Shown here: positions 27,613-37,090 of the stretch, piece by piece
How the letters are laid out: every line of letters begins with the position of its first letter
Position numbering within the stretch: position 1 is the first letter of the stretch
Origin: CAWEQW01 sp963811365
Lineage (GTDB): Bacteria; Actinomycetota; Actinomycetes; Propionibacteriales; Nocardioidaceae
Assembly (NCBI GenBank): GCA_963811365.1
Contig: CAWEQW010000008.1
Location: 1,054,001-1,118,000, forward strand
Direction of reading: 5' to 3'
Length of the DNA: 64,000 bases
The notes under the pieces: generated by a model
What the model was told of the DNA's origin: nothing
The model's database searches: none
What the model saw: the letters and a program-made list of their open reading frames with translations, nothing else
Made by a program: the position numbers and the translations under genes

Positions 27613-28326
27613 TCAGGCCTCGCCGTCGGCCGCGACGTTGCGGGTGCGGTTCGGGTCGACCTGGATACCGGGGCCCATCGTCGTGGAGACGGTGACCTTC
27701 TTCAGGTAGCGACCCTTGGAGCTGGCCGGCTTGAGCCGCAGCACCTCCTCGAGCGCCGCCGCGTAGTTCTCCGCGAGCGCGGCCTCGGAGAACGACGCCT
27801 TGCCGATGATGAAGTGCAGGTTGGCGTGCCGGTCCACCCGGAACTCGATCTTGCCGCCCTTGATGTCGCTGACCGCCTTGGCCACGTCCGGCGTGACGGT
27901 GCCGGTCTTCGGGTTCGGCATCAGACCACGGGGACCGAGCACCCGGCCGAGCCGGCCGACCTTGCCCATCATGTCCGGGGTCGCGACCACGGCGTCGAAG
28001 TCGAGCCAACCGCCCGAGACCCGGTCGATGAGCTCGTCGCCGCCGACGATGTCGGCCCCCGCCTCACGGGCGGCCTCGGCCTTATCGCCGTTGGCGAAGA
28101 CCAGGACCCGGGCGGTCTTGCCGGTGCCGTGCGGGAGGTTGACGGTGCCGCGGACCATCTGGTCGGCCTTGCGGGGGTCGACGCCGAGCCGCATCGCCAC
28201 GTCGACGGTCTCGTCGAACTTCTTCCTGCTCGCCGCCTTGGCGATCTTGATCGCCTCGAGCGGGGCGTACAGGGCGTCCTGGTCGATCTGCTCGGACGCC
28301 GAGCGGTAGGTCTTGCTGCGCTGCAT
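27613..28326 (-). CDS. rplA: 50S ribosomal protein L1
   Basis: L1-stalk protein controlling E-site tRNA release; autoregulates rplKA in several bacteria. 237 aa with FDETVDVAMRLGVDPRKADQ, GTVNLPHGTGKTARVLVFAN and the signature RVLGPRGLMPNPKTGTVTPD. Full length. The 99-bp spacer to rplK contains no second gene. Confidence 0.97.
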   Translation of the reverse strand: MQRSKTYRSASEQIDQDALYAPLEAIKIAKAASRKKFDETVDVAMRLGVDPRKADQMVRGTVNLPHGTGKTARVLVFANGDKAEAAREAGADIVGGDELIDRVSGGWLDFDAVVATPDMMGKVGRLGRVLGPRGLMPNPKTGTVTPDVAKAVSDIKGGKIEFRVDRHANLHFIIGKASFSEAALAENYAAALEEVLRLKPASSKGRYLKKVTVSTTMGPGIQVDPNRTRNVAADGEA

Positions 28327-28425
28327 GCTGGTTGCCTTCTCTCACCAGGTGTGGTCCCCGGGCGCGTAGCGGCCCTGCCACGGTTCTCTGTGTGTCGTAC
28401 GGCGGCCGGGCGGCCGCCGCAACGC

Positions 28426-28854
28426 TCAGTCGGTCGTGATGCCCATCGAGCGAGCAGTGCCCTCGACGATCTTCATCGCCGCGTCGATGTCGTTGGCGTT
28501 GAGGTCGGGGAGCTTGGTCGTGGCGATCTCGCGCACCTGGTCCTTGGTCAGCCGACCGACCTTGTCGGTGTGCGGGACGCTCGACCCCTTCTGCAAGCCT
28601 GCCGCCTTCTTGATCAGCTCGGCCGCCGGCGGCGTCTTCGTGATGAAGGTGAAGCTGCGGTCCTCGTAGATCGTGATCTCGACGGGGATCACGTTGCCGC
28701 GCATCGGCTCCGTGGCAGCGTTGTAGGCCTTGCAGAACTCCATGATGTTCACACCGTGGGGACCGAGCGCGGTACCCACCGGAGGAGCAGGAGTCGCCGC
28801 CCCGGCCTGCAGCTGCACCTTGACGAGCGCTGCGATCTTCTTCTTGGGAGGCAT
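28426..28854 (-). CDS. rplK: 50S ribosomal protein L11
   Basis: GTPase-associated-centre protein; the target region of thiostrepton and required for RelA activation in other bacteria. 142 aa with the Pro-rich N-terminal domain (VKVQLQAGAATPAPPVGTAL) and the rRNA-binding C-terminal domain ending NANDIDAAMKIVEGTARSMG. Lies 79 bp downstream of nusG. Confidence 0.97.
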   Translation of the reverse strand: MPPKKKIAALVKVQLQAGAATPAPPVGTALGPHGVNIMEFCKAYNAATEPMRGNVIPVEITIYEDRSFTFITKTPPAAELIKKAAGLQKGSSVPHTDKVGRLTKDQVREIATTKLPDLNANDIDAAMKIVEGTARSMGITTD

Positions 28855-28933
28855 GTTCCTTGGGTCCTTACGTGATGTAGCTGGTGTTGCGGGGCTTCGC
28901 GCCGTGTCCCCGGCTCAGGCCGGAGGCCGCGGC

Positions 28934-30032
28934 TCAGACCTTCTGGATCTGGTTGAAGCTCAGCTCGACCGGGGTCTCCCGGCCGAAGATCTCGACGAGG
29001 GCCTTGACCCTCTGCGACTCGGCGTTGATCTCGGTGATCGTCGCGTGCAGTGTGGCGAACGGCCCGTCCACCACCATGACCGAGTCCGACACGTCGAAGT
29101 CGGCGACCTCGACCTTCTTCTTGGCCGCTCCGGGCTGGCCGGCCTGCTCGGGCCGCGACGCCTCGACCTCGGCGACGACGGCCGGGGCGAGCATGCTCTC
29201 GACCTCGGCCAGGCTCAGCGGCACAGGCTGGTGGCTGTGTCCCACGAAGCCGGTCACCGACGGGGTGTGCCGGACGGCCGCCCAGGACTCGTCGGTCAGG
29301 TCCATGCGGACCAGGACGTAGCCGGGGAGCACGGTACGGCGGACCAGCTTGCGCTGGCCGTTCTTGATCTCCGCGACCTCCTCGGTCGGGACGATCACCT
29401 CGTGGATGTAGTCCTCCATGTTCAGGGAGGTGATCCGGTTCTCGAGGTTGGCCCTGACCCGGTTCTCCATGCCCGAGTAGGTGTGCACGACGAACCAGTC
29501 ACCGGGCTTGTTGCGCAGCGCCTCGCGGAACTCCTCGAGCGGGTCGCCGGCCTCCTCGTCGACGTCCGGGCCCGCCGCGTCCGGGACCGGCGTCGTCCGG
29601 GACCGCCTCGTCCGGGACCGCCGCGTCCGGGCCCGCCACGTCCTGGGCATCGCCGGGCTCGGCGGCGTCACCGTCCGCGTGCGCCTGCGCATCGGCGAGC
29701 TGGGCGCCGAAGCTGTCCGCCGGGCTGTCCCCGGAAGTCGCCTCGAGCGGGGCCTCGGGGCTCTCCGCGGCGCCGTCCTCGGGGACCTCGGTCACCGGCT
29801 CGGCGACGTCAGTGGCCTCCGCGGCCTCGGTGGCCTGCGCGGCCTCGGTCGCCTCGGCGGCACCGAGCTCTTCAGGGACGATCTCCTCGGGAACGACGTG
29901 CTCGTCGACCGGCTGCTCGTCGAGCCCGGCGAACGGACCGTCGGACGGTTCCGCGACAGCACCCTCGGCGGGCGCCGGCGGGGCGTCCGCCCCGGGCGCG
30001 TTCTCGAGCTGCTCGTCGTACGGCTGCGACAC
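28934..30032 (-). CDS. nusG: Transcription termination/antitermination protein NusG, frameshifted in a repeat
   Basis: Binds RNA polymerase and couples transcription to translation or Rho. The C-terminal 220 codons carry the NGN domain (GDWFVVHTYSGMENRVRANL, LVRRTVLPGYVLVRMDLTDE, VTGFVGHSHQPVPLS) and the KOW motif (DSVMVVDGPFATLHATITEI). The N terminus is a long acidic Ala/Glu/Asp/Pro extension starting MSQPYDEQLENAPG from a GTG, as in other actinobacterial NusG. The halves are in different frames: the span is 366 codons plus one base, and the extra base lies in a 15-nt repeat array (unit 29579-29594 has 16 nt). No usable start precedes NGN in its own frame. As nusG is essential in most bacteria, a sequence error is the likeliest cause. 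Confidence 0.88.
29564..29639 (-). repeat. 15-nt tandem repeat array inside nusG
   Basis: Five units built on GTCCGGGACCGCCTC (plus-strand form), encoding a VPDxA/GPDAA pentapeptide repeat in the acidic N-terminal extension. Four units are 15 nt; the second (29579-29594) is 16 nt and causes the frameshift. Arrays of this kind are prone to replication slippage and to assembly error. Confidence 0.8.
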
Positions 30033-30116
30033 GGTAGATCAGTCACCTTCACTGTTGAAGCACTGTTTGAAGCACTTGATGCTGCGGGGCCGCCCGGCGT
30101 GGTCGGTCCCGGTCGG

Positions 30117-30338
30117 TCACCCGAAGAGGGCGAAGACCATCTTGCCGAAGGCCACGTCGAGCAACGAGACGATCGCCATGAGCACGACCACGAACACCAG
30201 GACCACCGAGAAGTAGGTGACCAGCTGCTGCTGCGTCGGCCAGACGACCTTGCGGAGCTCGGCGACCACCTGGCGGTAGAAGACGGGCGGGCTGGTGCGC
30301 TTGTTCCGCGACGAAGAAACGGAGCGGCTCTCCGACAC
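30117..30338 (-). CDS. secE: Preprotein translocase subunit SecE
   Basis: Single-span essential partner of SecY. 73 aa from a GTG: a Ser/Arg-rich N terminus (MSESRSVSSSRNKRTSPPVF), the conserved amphipathic segment RQVVAELRKVVWPTQQQL, and one hydrophobic span (VTYFSVVLVFVVVLMAIVSL). Short, single-helix forms like this are standard in actinobacteria. It sits between tRNA-Trp and nusG. Confidence 0.95.
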   Translation of the reverse strand: MSESRSVSSSRNKRTSPPVFYRQVVAELRKVVWPTQQQLVTYFSVVLVFVVVLMAIVSLLDVAFGKMVFALFG

Positions 30339-30425
30339 AGTCCTCCACCTTCCCTGCTCGTCCTGACCGGTGCGGTGCGACCGGGCTCTCTGTGCTCCCC
30401 TCGCGGTGGACCGCGACGGGCCTTG

Positions 30426-30498
30426 CAGGGCACGAGGGACTTGAACCCCCAACCTTCGGTTTTGGAGACCGATGCTCTGCCAGTTGAGCTAGTGCCCT
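30426..30498 (-). tRNA. tRNA-Trp (CCA anticodon)
   Basis: A 73-nt cloverleaf. Acceptor arms AGGGCAC/GTGCCCT, anticodon loop CTCCAAA with anticodon CCA, T-loop TTCAAGT, discriminator G. The 3' CCA is not encoded. It directly precedes secE, as in other actinobacteria. Confidence 0.97.
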
Positions 30499-30603
30499 TC
30501 GATGGGTCCCGGCCACCGGCCGGACCGCCGCAGCGGCGCGCCGGAGCGCGCGCTTCGTCAGGTTCCGGGCATGACAGCCAAGGGTGAGACTCACCGACTG
30601 GCA

Positions 30604-30633
30604 AGTGTACGGGGCGGTCACGGGGGAAGTCGA
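30604..30633 (-). promoter_or_regulatory. Candidate promoter for tRNA-Trp-secE-nusG
   Basis: TCGACT, an 18-bp spacer and TACACT on the minus strand, about 105 bp before the tRNA. The rest of the 200-bp gap to the divergent aminotransferase gene shows nothing further. Confidence 0.4.
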
Positions 30634-30709
30634 ACCGAGCGCGCCGGAGGCACCCGTTTCCCCGGGACCCGGACTGTCCCGATGCGGCCTCGGGTGGAAG
30701 CATGGTCGC

Positions 30710-31975
30710 ATGACCGACGCCCACCTGCCCGAGCCCGGGTCCACCTCGACCGGGTCCACCTCGACCTCCCCCGCTCCCTCGGACCGGACCCGCGTCTCGA
30801 CGCGGATCGGCAACATCGCCGAGTCCGCGACGCTCGCGGTCGACGCCAAGGCGAAGGCGCTCAAGGCGGCCGGGCGTCCGGTGATCGGGTTCGGCGCCGG
30901 GGAGCCGGACTTCCCGACCCCGGACTACATCGTCCAGGCGGCGGTCGAGGCGTGCCGCGACCCGCGCAACCACCGCTACACCCCGGCCGGCGGCCTTCCC
31001 GAGCTCAAGCAGGCGATCGTCGAGAAGACCCGCCGCGACTCCGGGTACGACGTCGAGGCGGCCCAGGTGCTGATCACCAACGGCGGCAAGCAGGCGATCT
31101 ACGAGGCGTTCGCGACGCTGCTCGACCCCGGCGACGAGGTGCTCCTTCCGGCGCCGTACTGGACGACCTACCCCGAGGCGATCCGGCTCGCGGGCGGCGT
31201 CCCGGTCGAGGTGCTGGCCGACGAGACCCAGGACTACAAGGTCACCGTGGCGCAGCTCGAGGCGGCGCGGACCGAGCGCACGAAGGTGCTGCTGTTCAAC
31301 TCGCCGTCGAACCCCACCGGGACGGTCTACGACCGCGCGGAGGTCACCGCGATCGGCCGGTGGCTCGTCGAGCACGGCCTGTGGGTGATGACCGACGAGA
31401 TCTACGAGCATCTCGTGTACGACGGCCTGGAGACCGCCTCGCTGCCGGTCGCGGTGCCCGAGCTGGCCGGCCACTGCGTGGTGGTCAACGGGGTCGCGAA
31501 GACGTATGCGATGACCGGCTGGCGGATCGGCTGGGCGATCGGGCCGAAGGACGTGGTCAAGGCGGCGACCAACCTCCAGTCGCACGCCACCTCCAACGTC
31601 TCCAACGTCGCGCAGCGCGCCGCGCTCGCAGCGGTCTCCGGGGACCTGGCGGCGGTGGCGGAGATGAAGAGGGCGTTCGACCGAAGGCGCCGCACGATCG
31701 TCACGATGCTCAACGACATCGACGGGGTGGTCTGCCCGGTGCCGAAGGGCGCCTTCTACGCCTACCCGTCGGTCAAGGGGCTGCTCGGCCGCGAGCTGGA
31801 CGGGGTCACCCCCACCACGTCCGCGGAGCTCGCCGAGCTGATCCTCGACAAGGCGGAGGTCGCGGCGGTCCCCGGTGAGGCGTTCGGCTCGCCGGGCTAC
31901 CTCCGGTTCTCCTACGCCCTCGGGGACGACGACCTCGTCGAGGGCATCACCCGGCTGCAGAAGCTCTTCAGCTGA
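30710..31975 (+). CDS. aspC: Pyridoxal-phosphate aspartate aminotransferase (class I)
   Basis: Transfers the amino group between aspartate and 2-oxoglutarate (family assignment). 421 aa with the fold type I features VIGFGAGEPDFPTPDYI, NHRYTPAGGLPELKQAI, the cofactor-ligand Asn in LLFNSPSNPTGTVYDR, and the Schiff-base Lys in VVNGVAKTYAMTGWRIGWA (about residue 267). The first 25 residues are a Ser/Thr/Pro-rich extension. Its neighbourhood with secE/tRNA-Trp is usual for actinobacterial aspC. The stop overlaps the adenosine deaminase start (CTGA). Confidence 0.9.
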   Translation: MTDAHLPEPGSTSTGSTSTSPAPSDRTRVSTRIGNIAESATLAVDAKAKALKAAGRPVIGFGAGEPDFPTPDYIVQAAVEACRDPRNHRYTPAGGLPELKQAIVEKTRRDSGYDVEAAQVLITNGGKQAIYEAFATLLDPGDEVLLPAPYWTTYPEAIRLAGGVPVEVLADETQDYKVTVAQLEAARTERTKVLLFNSPSNPTGTVYDRAEVTAIGRWLVEHGLWVMTDEIYEHLVYDGLETASLPVAVPELAGHCVVVNGVAKTYAMTGWRIGWAIGPKDVVKAATNLQSHATSNVSNVAQRAALAAVSGDLAAVAEMKRAFDRRRRTIVTMLNDIDGVVCPVPKGAFYAYPSVKGLLGRELDGVTPTTSAELAELILDKAEVAAVPGEAFGSPGYLRFSYALGDDDLVEGITRLQKLFS

Positions 31976-33024
31976 GCGCCACCACTCAGGGCCGCGACCT
32001 CGCGGCCCTGCCCAAGGCACATCTCCACCTGCACTTCACGGGCTCCATGCGGCACGCCACGCTGGTCGAGCTCGCCGAGCGCGACGGCGTACCCCTTCCC
32101 GACTCGCTGGTCTCCCGGTGGCCACCGCACCTGTCGGCCGCGGACGAGAAGGGCTGGTTCCGCTTCCAGCGGCTGTACGACGTGGCGAGGTCCGTGCTGC
32201 GCACCGAGGGCGACGTACGGCGGCTGGTGCGCGAGGCCGCCGAGGACGACGCCGCCGAGGGGTCGCGCTGGTTGGAGATCCAGGTGGACCCGAGCGGGTA
32301 CGCCGGACGGTTCGGCGGCATCACGGCCTTCACCGAGCTGGTGCTGGACGCGGTCCGGGCCGCCTCTCGCGACGTCGGCATCGGCATCGCGGTGGTGATC
32401 GCCGCGAACCGCACCCGGCACCCGCTCGACGCCCGGACGCTGGCCCGGCTCGCCGCGCAGTACGCCGGACGGGGCGTGGTCGGCTTCGGGCTGTCGAACG
32501 ACGAGCGGCGCGGGACCACCTCGGAGTTCGCGCCTGCGTTCGCCATCGCGGCCCGCGCCGGGCTCCTGCTGGTCCCGCACGGTGGCGAGCTGCTCGGTCC
32601 GGGCAGCGTGCGGGCCTGCCTCGACGAGCTGCACGCGGACCGGCTCGGGCACGGCGTCCGGGTCGTCGAGGACCCGGCCCTGCTGGAGCGGGTGGTCGCC
32701 ACGGGGATCCCGCTGGAGGTGTGCCCGGTGTCGAACGTCTCGCTCGGGGTGTTCAGCGACCTCACCTCCGTGCCGCTGCCCACGCTGCTCGCGGCGGGCG
32801 CGACGGTCGCGCTCGGCGCCGACGACCCGCTGCTGTTCGGGTCCCGGCTGGAGGGGCAGTACGCGACGATGCGCGCCGCGCACGACCTCGACGACGCACG
32901 GCTCGCCGAGCTCGCCCGGATGTCGCTGCGCGCCTCGCGAGCCCCCGAGGAGCTCAGCGGCCGGGCCCTCGACGAGATCGATGCCTGGCTCGCTCGGGAT
33001 CCTGACCCGGTCGGCGCCGGCTGA
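31972..33024 (+). CDS. Adenosine deaminase family protein, probable CTG start
   Basis: Metal-dependent purine deaminase fold, 350 aa. The zinc-binding HxH of this family is in LPKAHLHLHFTGSMRHATL, 5' of the first ATG (32047), and no ATG, GTG or TTG precedes it in frame. The only start that keeps the metal site is CTG, overlapping the aspC stop (CTGA) exactly where this genome usually uses GTGA or ATGA. Other motifs: LLLVPHGGELLGPGSV (catalytic Glu), DRLGHGVRVVEDP and VALGADDPLLFGS (metal Asp). Substrate could be adenosine or a related purine nucleoside. Confidence 0.82.
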   Translation: MSATTQGRDLAALPKAHLHLHFTGSMRHATLVELAERDGVPLPDSLVSRWPPHLSAADEKGWFRFQRLYDVARSVLRTEGDVRRLVREAAEDDAAEGSRWLEIQVDPSGYAGRFGGITAFTELVLDAVRAASRDVGIGIAVVIAANRTRHPLDARTLARLAAQYAGRGVVGFGLSNDERRGTTSEFAPAFAIAARAGLLLVPHGGELLGPGSVRACLDELHADRLGHGVRVVEDPALLERVVATGIPLEVCPVSNVSLGVFSDLTSVPLPTLLAAGATVALGADDPLLFGSRLEGQYATMRAAHDLDDARLAELARMSLRASRAPEELSGRALDEIDAWLARDPDPVGAG

Positions 33025-33074
33025 CTCTCGACGAACGACACCTCGAGGCCCGGCAGAGCCCGCGGCTCGGCGGG

Positions 33075-34122
<1,048 letters not shown>

Positions 34123-34130
<8 letters not shown>

Positions 34131-34530
34131 GCCGGAGCACCGCCTTGGGCATGCCCAGCACCCTCTCCCCGCCGCAGGTGACCTCCAAGGCCACGTGCAC
34201 GCCGTCGTCGGTGACGTTCCTGACGCTGCCGCGCACCGTCACGGTGACCCCGTCGGCGTCGTCGGGCACGACCACCGGCTTGGTGAACCTGCAGCCGAAC
34301 TCCAGGACCCGGCCGGTGCCACCGGCCCAGGTGTCGAGGGCGCGCGCGGCCAGCGCCATCGTGAACATGCCGTGCGCGATCACCCCGGGCAGGCCGACCG
34401 ACGTGGCGACCCGGTCCGACCAGTGGATCGGGTTGAAGTCGCCGCTGGCACCGGCGTACCGGACGAGGTCGGCGCGGGTGACCCGGTAGGACTGCTCGGG
34501 CAGCTCGGTTCCCGGCTCGAGGGCGCTCAT
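34123..34530 (-). CDS. hadB: MaoC-family (3R)-hydroxyacyl dehydratase subunit, HadB-like
   Basis: Hotdog-fold catalytic subunit; YAGASGDFNPIHWSDRVATS contains the Asp-His hydratase pair near residues 31-36, followed by GVIAHGMFTMALAARALDTW. 135 aa. In mycobacteria HadAB dehydrates FAS-II intermediates for mycolic acids. Here, next to rpmG and murB and overlapping hadA, the same heterodimer is predicted but the acyl substrate is unknown. Confidence 0.85.
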
Positions 34531-34934
34531 CCGTCCTCACCCCGGTGCACGAGCGTCGCGAACGCGGTGCACACCGGCTCGCCGTGCGCGTCGACGACCT
34601 CGCTGCGGGTGCCGATGATGTCGGCACCGCCGAGCCGGCGGAGGGTGTCGACGGTGAGCGTGGCGCTGAGCACGTCCCCGGCAACGACCGGGCGCGTGTA
34701 GGTGAACCGCTGGTCGCCGTGGATGACGTGGTGCAGCGAGATGCCCACCGAGGGGTCCTCCATGAGACCGGTCATCGCGGCGAACGCCACGACGATCGGG
34801 AAGGTGACCGGCGCCGCGGTCCCGTCGTACGTCGAGCCGGTCGCCTTCGCGAACTCCAGGATCTTCTCCCGCGAGACGGCGTACGGCTCGGTCGGCGGGA
34901 ACGTCCGCCCCGAGAGCGAGGAGTCGACTGCCAT
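34527..34934 (-). CDS. hadA: MaoC N-terminal-type dehydratase subunit, HadA-like
   Basis: 135 aa hotdog protein lacking the catalytic DxxxxH pair, as expected of the structural partner HadA. Features are MEDPSVGISLHHVIHGDQRF, VVAGDVLSATLTVDTLRRLG and the start GRTFPPTEPYAVSREKILEF. The stop overlaps the hadB ATG (ATGA). TAGCGT lies 7 nt before its ATG and a strong hairpin separates it from rpmG, so it probably begins its own leaderless transcript. Confidence 0.85.
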   Translation of the reverse strand: MAVDSSLSGRTFPPTEPYAVSREKILEFAKATGSTYDGTAAPVTFPIVVAFAAMTGLMEDPSVGISLHHVIHGDQRFTYTRPVVAGDVLSATLTVDTLRRLGGADIIGTRSEVVDAHGEPVCTAFATLVHRGEDG

Positions 34935-34941
34935 GACCGCG

Positions 34942-34947
34942 ACGCTA
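34942..34947 (-). promoter_or_regulatory. -10 element for leaderless hadA-hadB-murB
   Basis: TAGCGT on the minus strand, 7 nt before the hadA ATG, with no Shine-Dalgarno sequence. Confidence 0.5.
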
Positions 34948-34975
34948 GCAGCCGGCGTACCGGCCCCTCACGCAC

Positions 34976-35010
34976 GAGGAGCGGCGGCCCCGGGTGGGGC
35001 GCCGCTCCTC
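34976..35010 (-). terminator. Terminator after rpmG
   Basis: GAGGAGCGGC pairs with GCCGCTCCTC (10 bp), with further GC pairing inside, about 20 bp past the rpmG stop. It divides the tRNA-rpmG transcript from hadAB-murB. Confidence 0.75.
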
Positions 35011-35031
35011 GAAGCGCGGTGATGCGTGGAG

Positions 35032-35202
35032 TCAGCGGGTCTCGCGGTGCGCGGTGTGCCGACGACAGCGCGGACAGAACTTCTTCAGCTCCATGCGGTC
35101 GGGGTCGTTGCGCCGGTTCTTCTTGGTGATGTAGTTGCGTTCCTTGCACTCCACGCATGCCAGAGTGATCTTCGGTCGGACGTCAGATGTCTTGCTGGCC
35201 AC
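35032..35202 (-). CDS. rpmG: 50S ribosomal protein L33
   Basis: 56-aa zinc-ribbon form (C+) with CVEC and CPRC pairs in ITLACVECKERNYITKKNRR and MELKKFCPRCRRHTAHRETR. GTG start preceded by AGAGG. It lies just downstream of tRNA-Met, the standard actinobacterial position. Confidence 0.96.
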   Translation of the reverse strand: MASKTSDVRPKITLACVECKERNYITKKNRRNDPDRMELKKFCPRCRRHTAHRETR

Positions 35203-35291
35203 GGTGGTGCCTCTTCTTGGTCGGTGATGCTGCTCGATCCAGTCTGCCCTACGGGGCAAGCCGCGGGCGAACCGTCGGTCATGCCGGTCAG

Positions 35292-35365
35292 TAGCGGGGG
35301 CGGGACTCGAACCCGCGACACCACGATTATGAGCCGTGTGCTCTAACCACCTGAGCTACCCCGCC
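35292..35365 (-). tRNA. tRNA-Met, elongator type (CAT anticodon)
   Basis: A 74-nt cloverleaf. Acceptor GGCGGGG/CCCCGCT (one G-U pair at position 1-72), anticodon loop CTCATAA, T-loop TTCGAGT, discriminator A. The paired 1-72 position argues for an elongator rather than an initiator. CCA not encoded. Confidence 0.96.
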
Positions 35366-35411
35366 ACCGGGACGGGGCGCCCGTCCGCGTGGACGGGACA
35401 CTCCTACCCAG

Positions 35412-35484
35412 AGCCCCTTTACGGAATCGAACCGTAGACCTTCTCCTTACCATGGAGACGCTCTGCCGACTGAGCTAAAGGGGC
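35412..35484 (-). tRNA. tRNA-Thr (GGT anticodon)
   Basis: A 73-nt cloverleaf. Acceptor GCCCCTT/AAGGGGC, anticodon loop ATGGTAA, T-loop TTCGATT, discriminator T. CCA not encoded. First in the tRNA-Thr, tRNA-Met, rpmG transcript. Confidence 0.96.
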
Positions 35485-35496
35485 AAGCAGCGTGAA

Positions 35497-35525
35497 AGGA
35501 TACACATACCCCTGAGCGAACTGAA
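35497..35525 (-). promoter_or_regulatory. Promoter of the tRNA-Thr/tRNA-Met/rpmG transcript
   Basis: TTCAGT, a 17-bp spacer and TATCCT on the minus strand, 13 bp before the tRNA-Thr 5' end. Confidence 0.6.
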
Positions 35526-35578
35526 ATCGAGCCTGACCTGCCGCGACGCGGCTCCCCGTGGCCGGGCAGGATGGCCCG

Positions 35579-36358
35579 GTGACGGCCTTCTACCGCTCCT
35601 GCCGCGACGGCTCGTACGCCGCACAAGGCACCTCCGCGGGGCCCTGGGGCGGCGAGAGCCAGCACGGCGGACCGCCGGCCGCGCTGCTGGCCCGGGCCGT
35701 GGAGCGGCTCGACCCCGACGGCGACCGGGTGGTCGGCCGGTTCACGCTCGACCTGCTCGGCCCGGTGCCCGTGGGCAGGTTCGCGGTCACCGCGTCCGTC
35801 GTACGTCCGGGACGGTCGGTGGAGCTGCGTGAGGCGACGCTGCACGACCTCGACGCGGACCGTCCGGTCGCCCGCGCCGCGGCCTGGTGCTTCCCGGCGC
35901 ACCAGGCGGGGCCCGCCGCGAAGCTCCGGCCGCTCGCGCACGTCCCGGCAGACGGCCTCCCGCACGACCGCCCGATGAGCTGGTCCGGCGGCTACCTCGA
36001 CGCGGTCGAGTGGCGGTGGGTCACCGGCTCGGTGGAGGAGCCCGGCCCCGGGGTGGTCTGGATGCGGCCGCGCGTGCCGCTGGTGGACGACGAGCCGATG
36101 TCGGCGGTGCAGCGGCTGATGTGCTGCGTCGACTCCGCCTCCGGCGTCTCCGCCGCGCTCGACCCGGGCGCCTGGACGTTCCTGAACACCGAGCTCACCG
36201 TGCACGTCCTGCGGCCGCCGGTAGGACCATGGGTCTGCCTCGACGCGCACGCCACCCTCGGTCCCGGCAGCGTGGGGCTGGCCACCTCCCACGTGTACGA
36301 CGCGCAGGGCCTCGTCGCGCGGTCGGCGCAGGCGCTGCTCGTCGCGCCGCGCCGCTGA
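35579..36358 (+). CDS. Acyl-CoA thioesterase-like double-hotdog protein
   Basis: 259 aa. The N-terminal half contains WGGESQHGGPPAALLARAVE, the typical hotdog helix of TesB-like thioesterases, and the C-terminal half a second hotdog-like unit (GAWTFLNTELTVHVLRPPVG, GLATSHVYDAQGLVARSAQA). It would hydrolyse an acyl-CoA; the chain length is not readable. The GTG is chosen because CAGGAT lies 6 nt upstream, consistent with a leaderless message; an upstream GTG (35558) is also in frame. Convergent with the next gene 18 bp away. Confidence 0.75.
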   Translation: MTAFYRSCRDGSYAAQGTSAGPWGGESQHGGPPAALLARAVERLDPDGDRVVGRFTLDLLGPVPVGRFAVTASVVRPGRSVELREATLHDLDADRPVARAAAWCFPAHQAGPAAKLRPLAHVPADGLPHDRPMSWSGGYLDAVEWRWVTGSVEEPGPGVVWMRPRVPLVDDEPMSAVQRLMCCVDSASGVSAALDPGAWTFLNTELTVHVLRPPVGPWVCLDAHATLGPGSVGLATSHVYDAQGLVARSAQALLVAPRR

Positions 36359-36376
36359 CCGACCGGGCTCGGAGCC

Positions 36377-37045
36377 TCAGCCCAGCCGCCAGGACGCGAC
36401 CACGTACGTCACCCCGAACGGGTCGTCGGCGTAGTGCAGCCGCGCCTGGACCGCGGCACCCTGCGCGAGCACCGCCGCACCGAGCACCCGGAAGGCCGCG
36501 CGCCCGCTGCCCGCCGTCTCCTCGGCGAGGGCGGCGTCGAGACCGGCCAGCTGCGCTGCGTCGCCGGCGCGCAGCGCAGCAACCAGGTGCTCGTCGAAGC
36601 CGTCCGCCCGGTCGTCTCGGGGACCCGGCGCCCGAGCGCCGCGCCGCGCACTCCCGTCGCCGAGCACCACCAGGCCGACACGACCGGGACCGTCGGCGAG
36701 CTCACTGCCGAGCCGGTCGACCTCGGTGGCTCCTGCGCCCGGGTCGACGGCCACGAGGCGGACCGGGCCTCGCCAGCCGGCCCCCGCGAGCAGCCGGACC
36801 CCGACGAGGTGCGCGAGCCGCAGGTCACGGGTCCCGTCGGTGTCCGGGCGACCGAAGCGGTGCAGCCCGGTCGGCTCGTCCGGGCCGGCGCCACCGAGGA
36901 GCACGAGCTCATCGGGACGCCGCTCGAGGACGTCGCGCGCGGCGGCCAGCGCGGCGGTCCGGACCTCGGCGGCAGGGTCCTGCAGACCGGTGAGCTCGCG
37001 GACCAGCAGCGGTGGGTGCGGGCAGACCGCCGCGGCCAGGATCAC
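36377..37045 (-). CDS. Class III extradiol dioxygenase subunit B-like protein
   Basis: 222 aa starting MILAAAVCPHPPLLVRELTG, where the CPHPPLL motif matches the LigB-like superfamily; ELVLLGGAGP and GLVVLGDGSARRGARAPGPR follow. No complete metal triad is clear to me, so dioxygenase activity is uncertain; actinobacteria carry many uncharacterised proteins of this type. GTG start with TACTGT 7 nt upstream and no Shine-Dalgarno, so probably leaderless. Confidence 0.65.
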   Translation of the reverse strand: MILAAAVCPHPPLLVRELTGLQDPAAEVRTAALAAARDVLERRPDELVLLGGAGPDEPTGLHRFGRPDTDGTRDLRLAHLVGVRLLAGAGWRGPVRLVAVDPGAGATEVDRLGSELADGPGRVGLVVLGDGSARRGARAPGPRDDRADGFDEHLVAALRAGDAAQLAGLDAALAEETAGSGRAAFRVLGAAVLAQGAAVQARLHYADDPFGVTYVVASWRLG

Positions 37046-37052
37046 GAGCGCG

Positions 37053-37058
37053 ACAGTA
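37053..37058 (-). promoter_or_regulatory. -10 element for the leaderless LigB-like gene
   Basis: TACTGT, 7 nt before the GTG, no Shine-Dalgarno. Confidence 0.4.
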
Positions 37059-37090
37059 GCCGACGTCTCGGGGGCCGTCGGCGGACCGGC

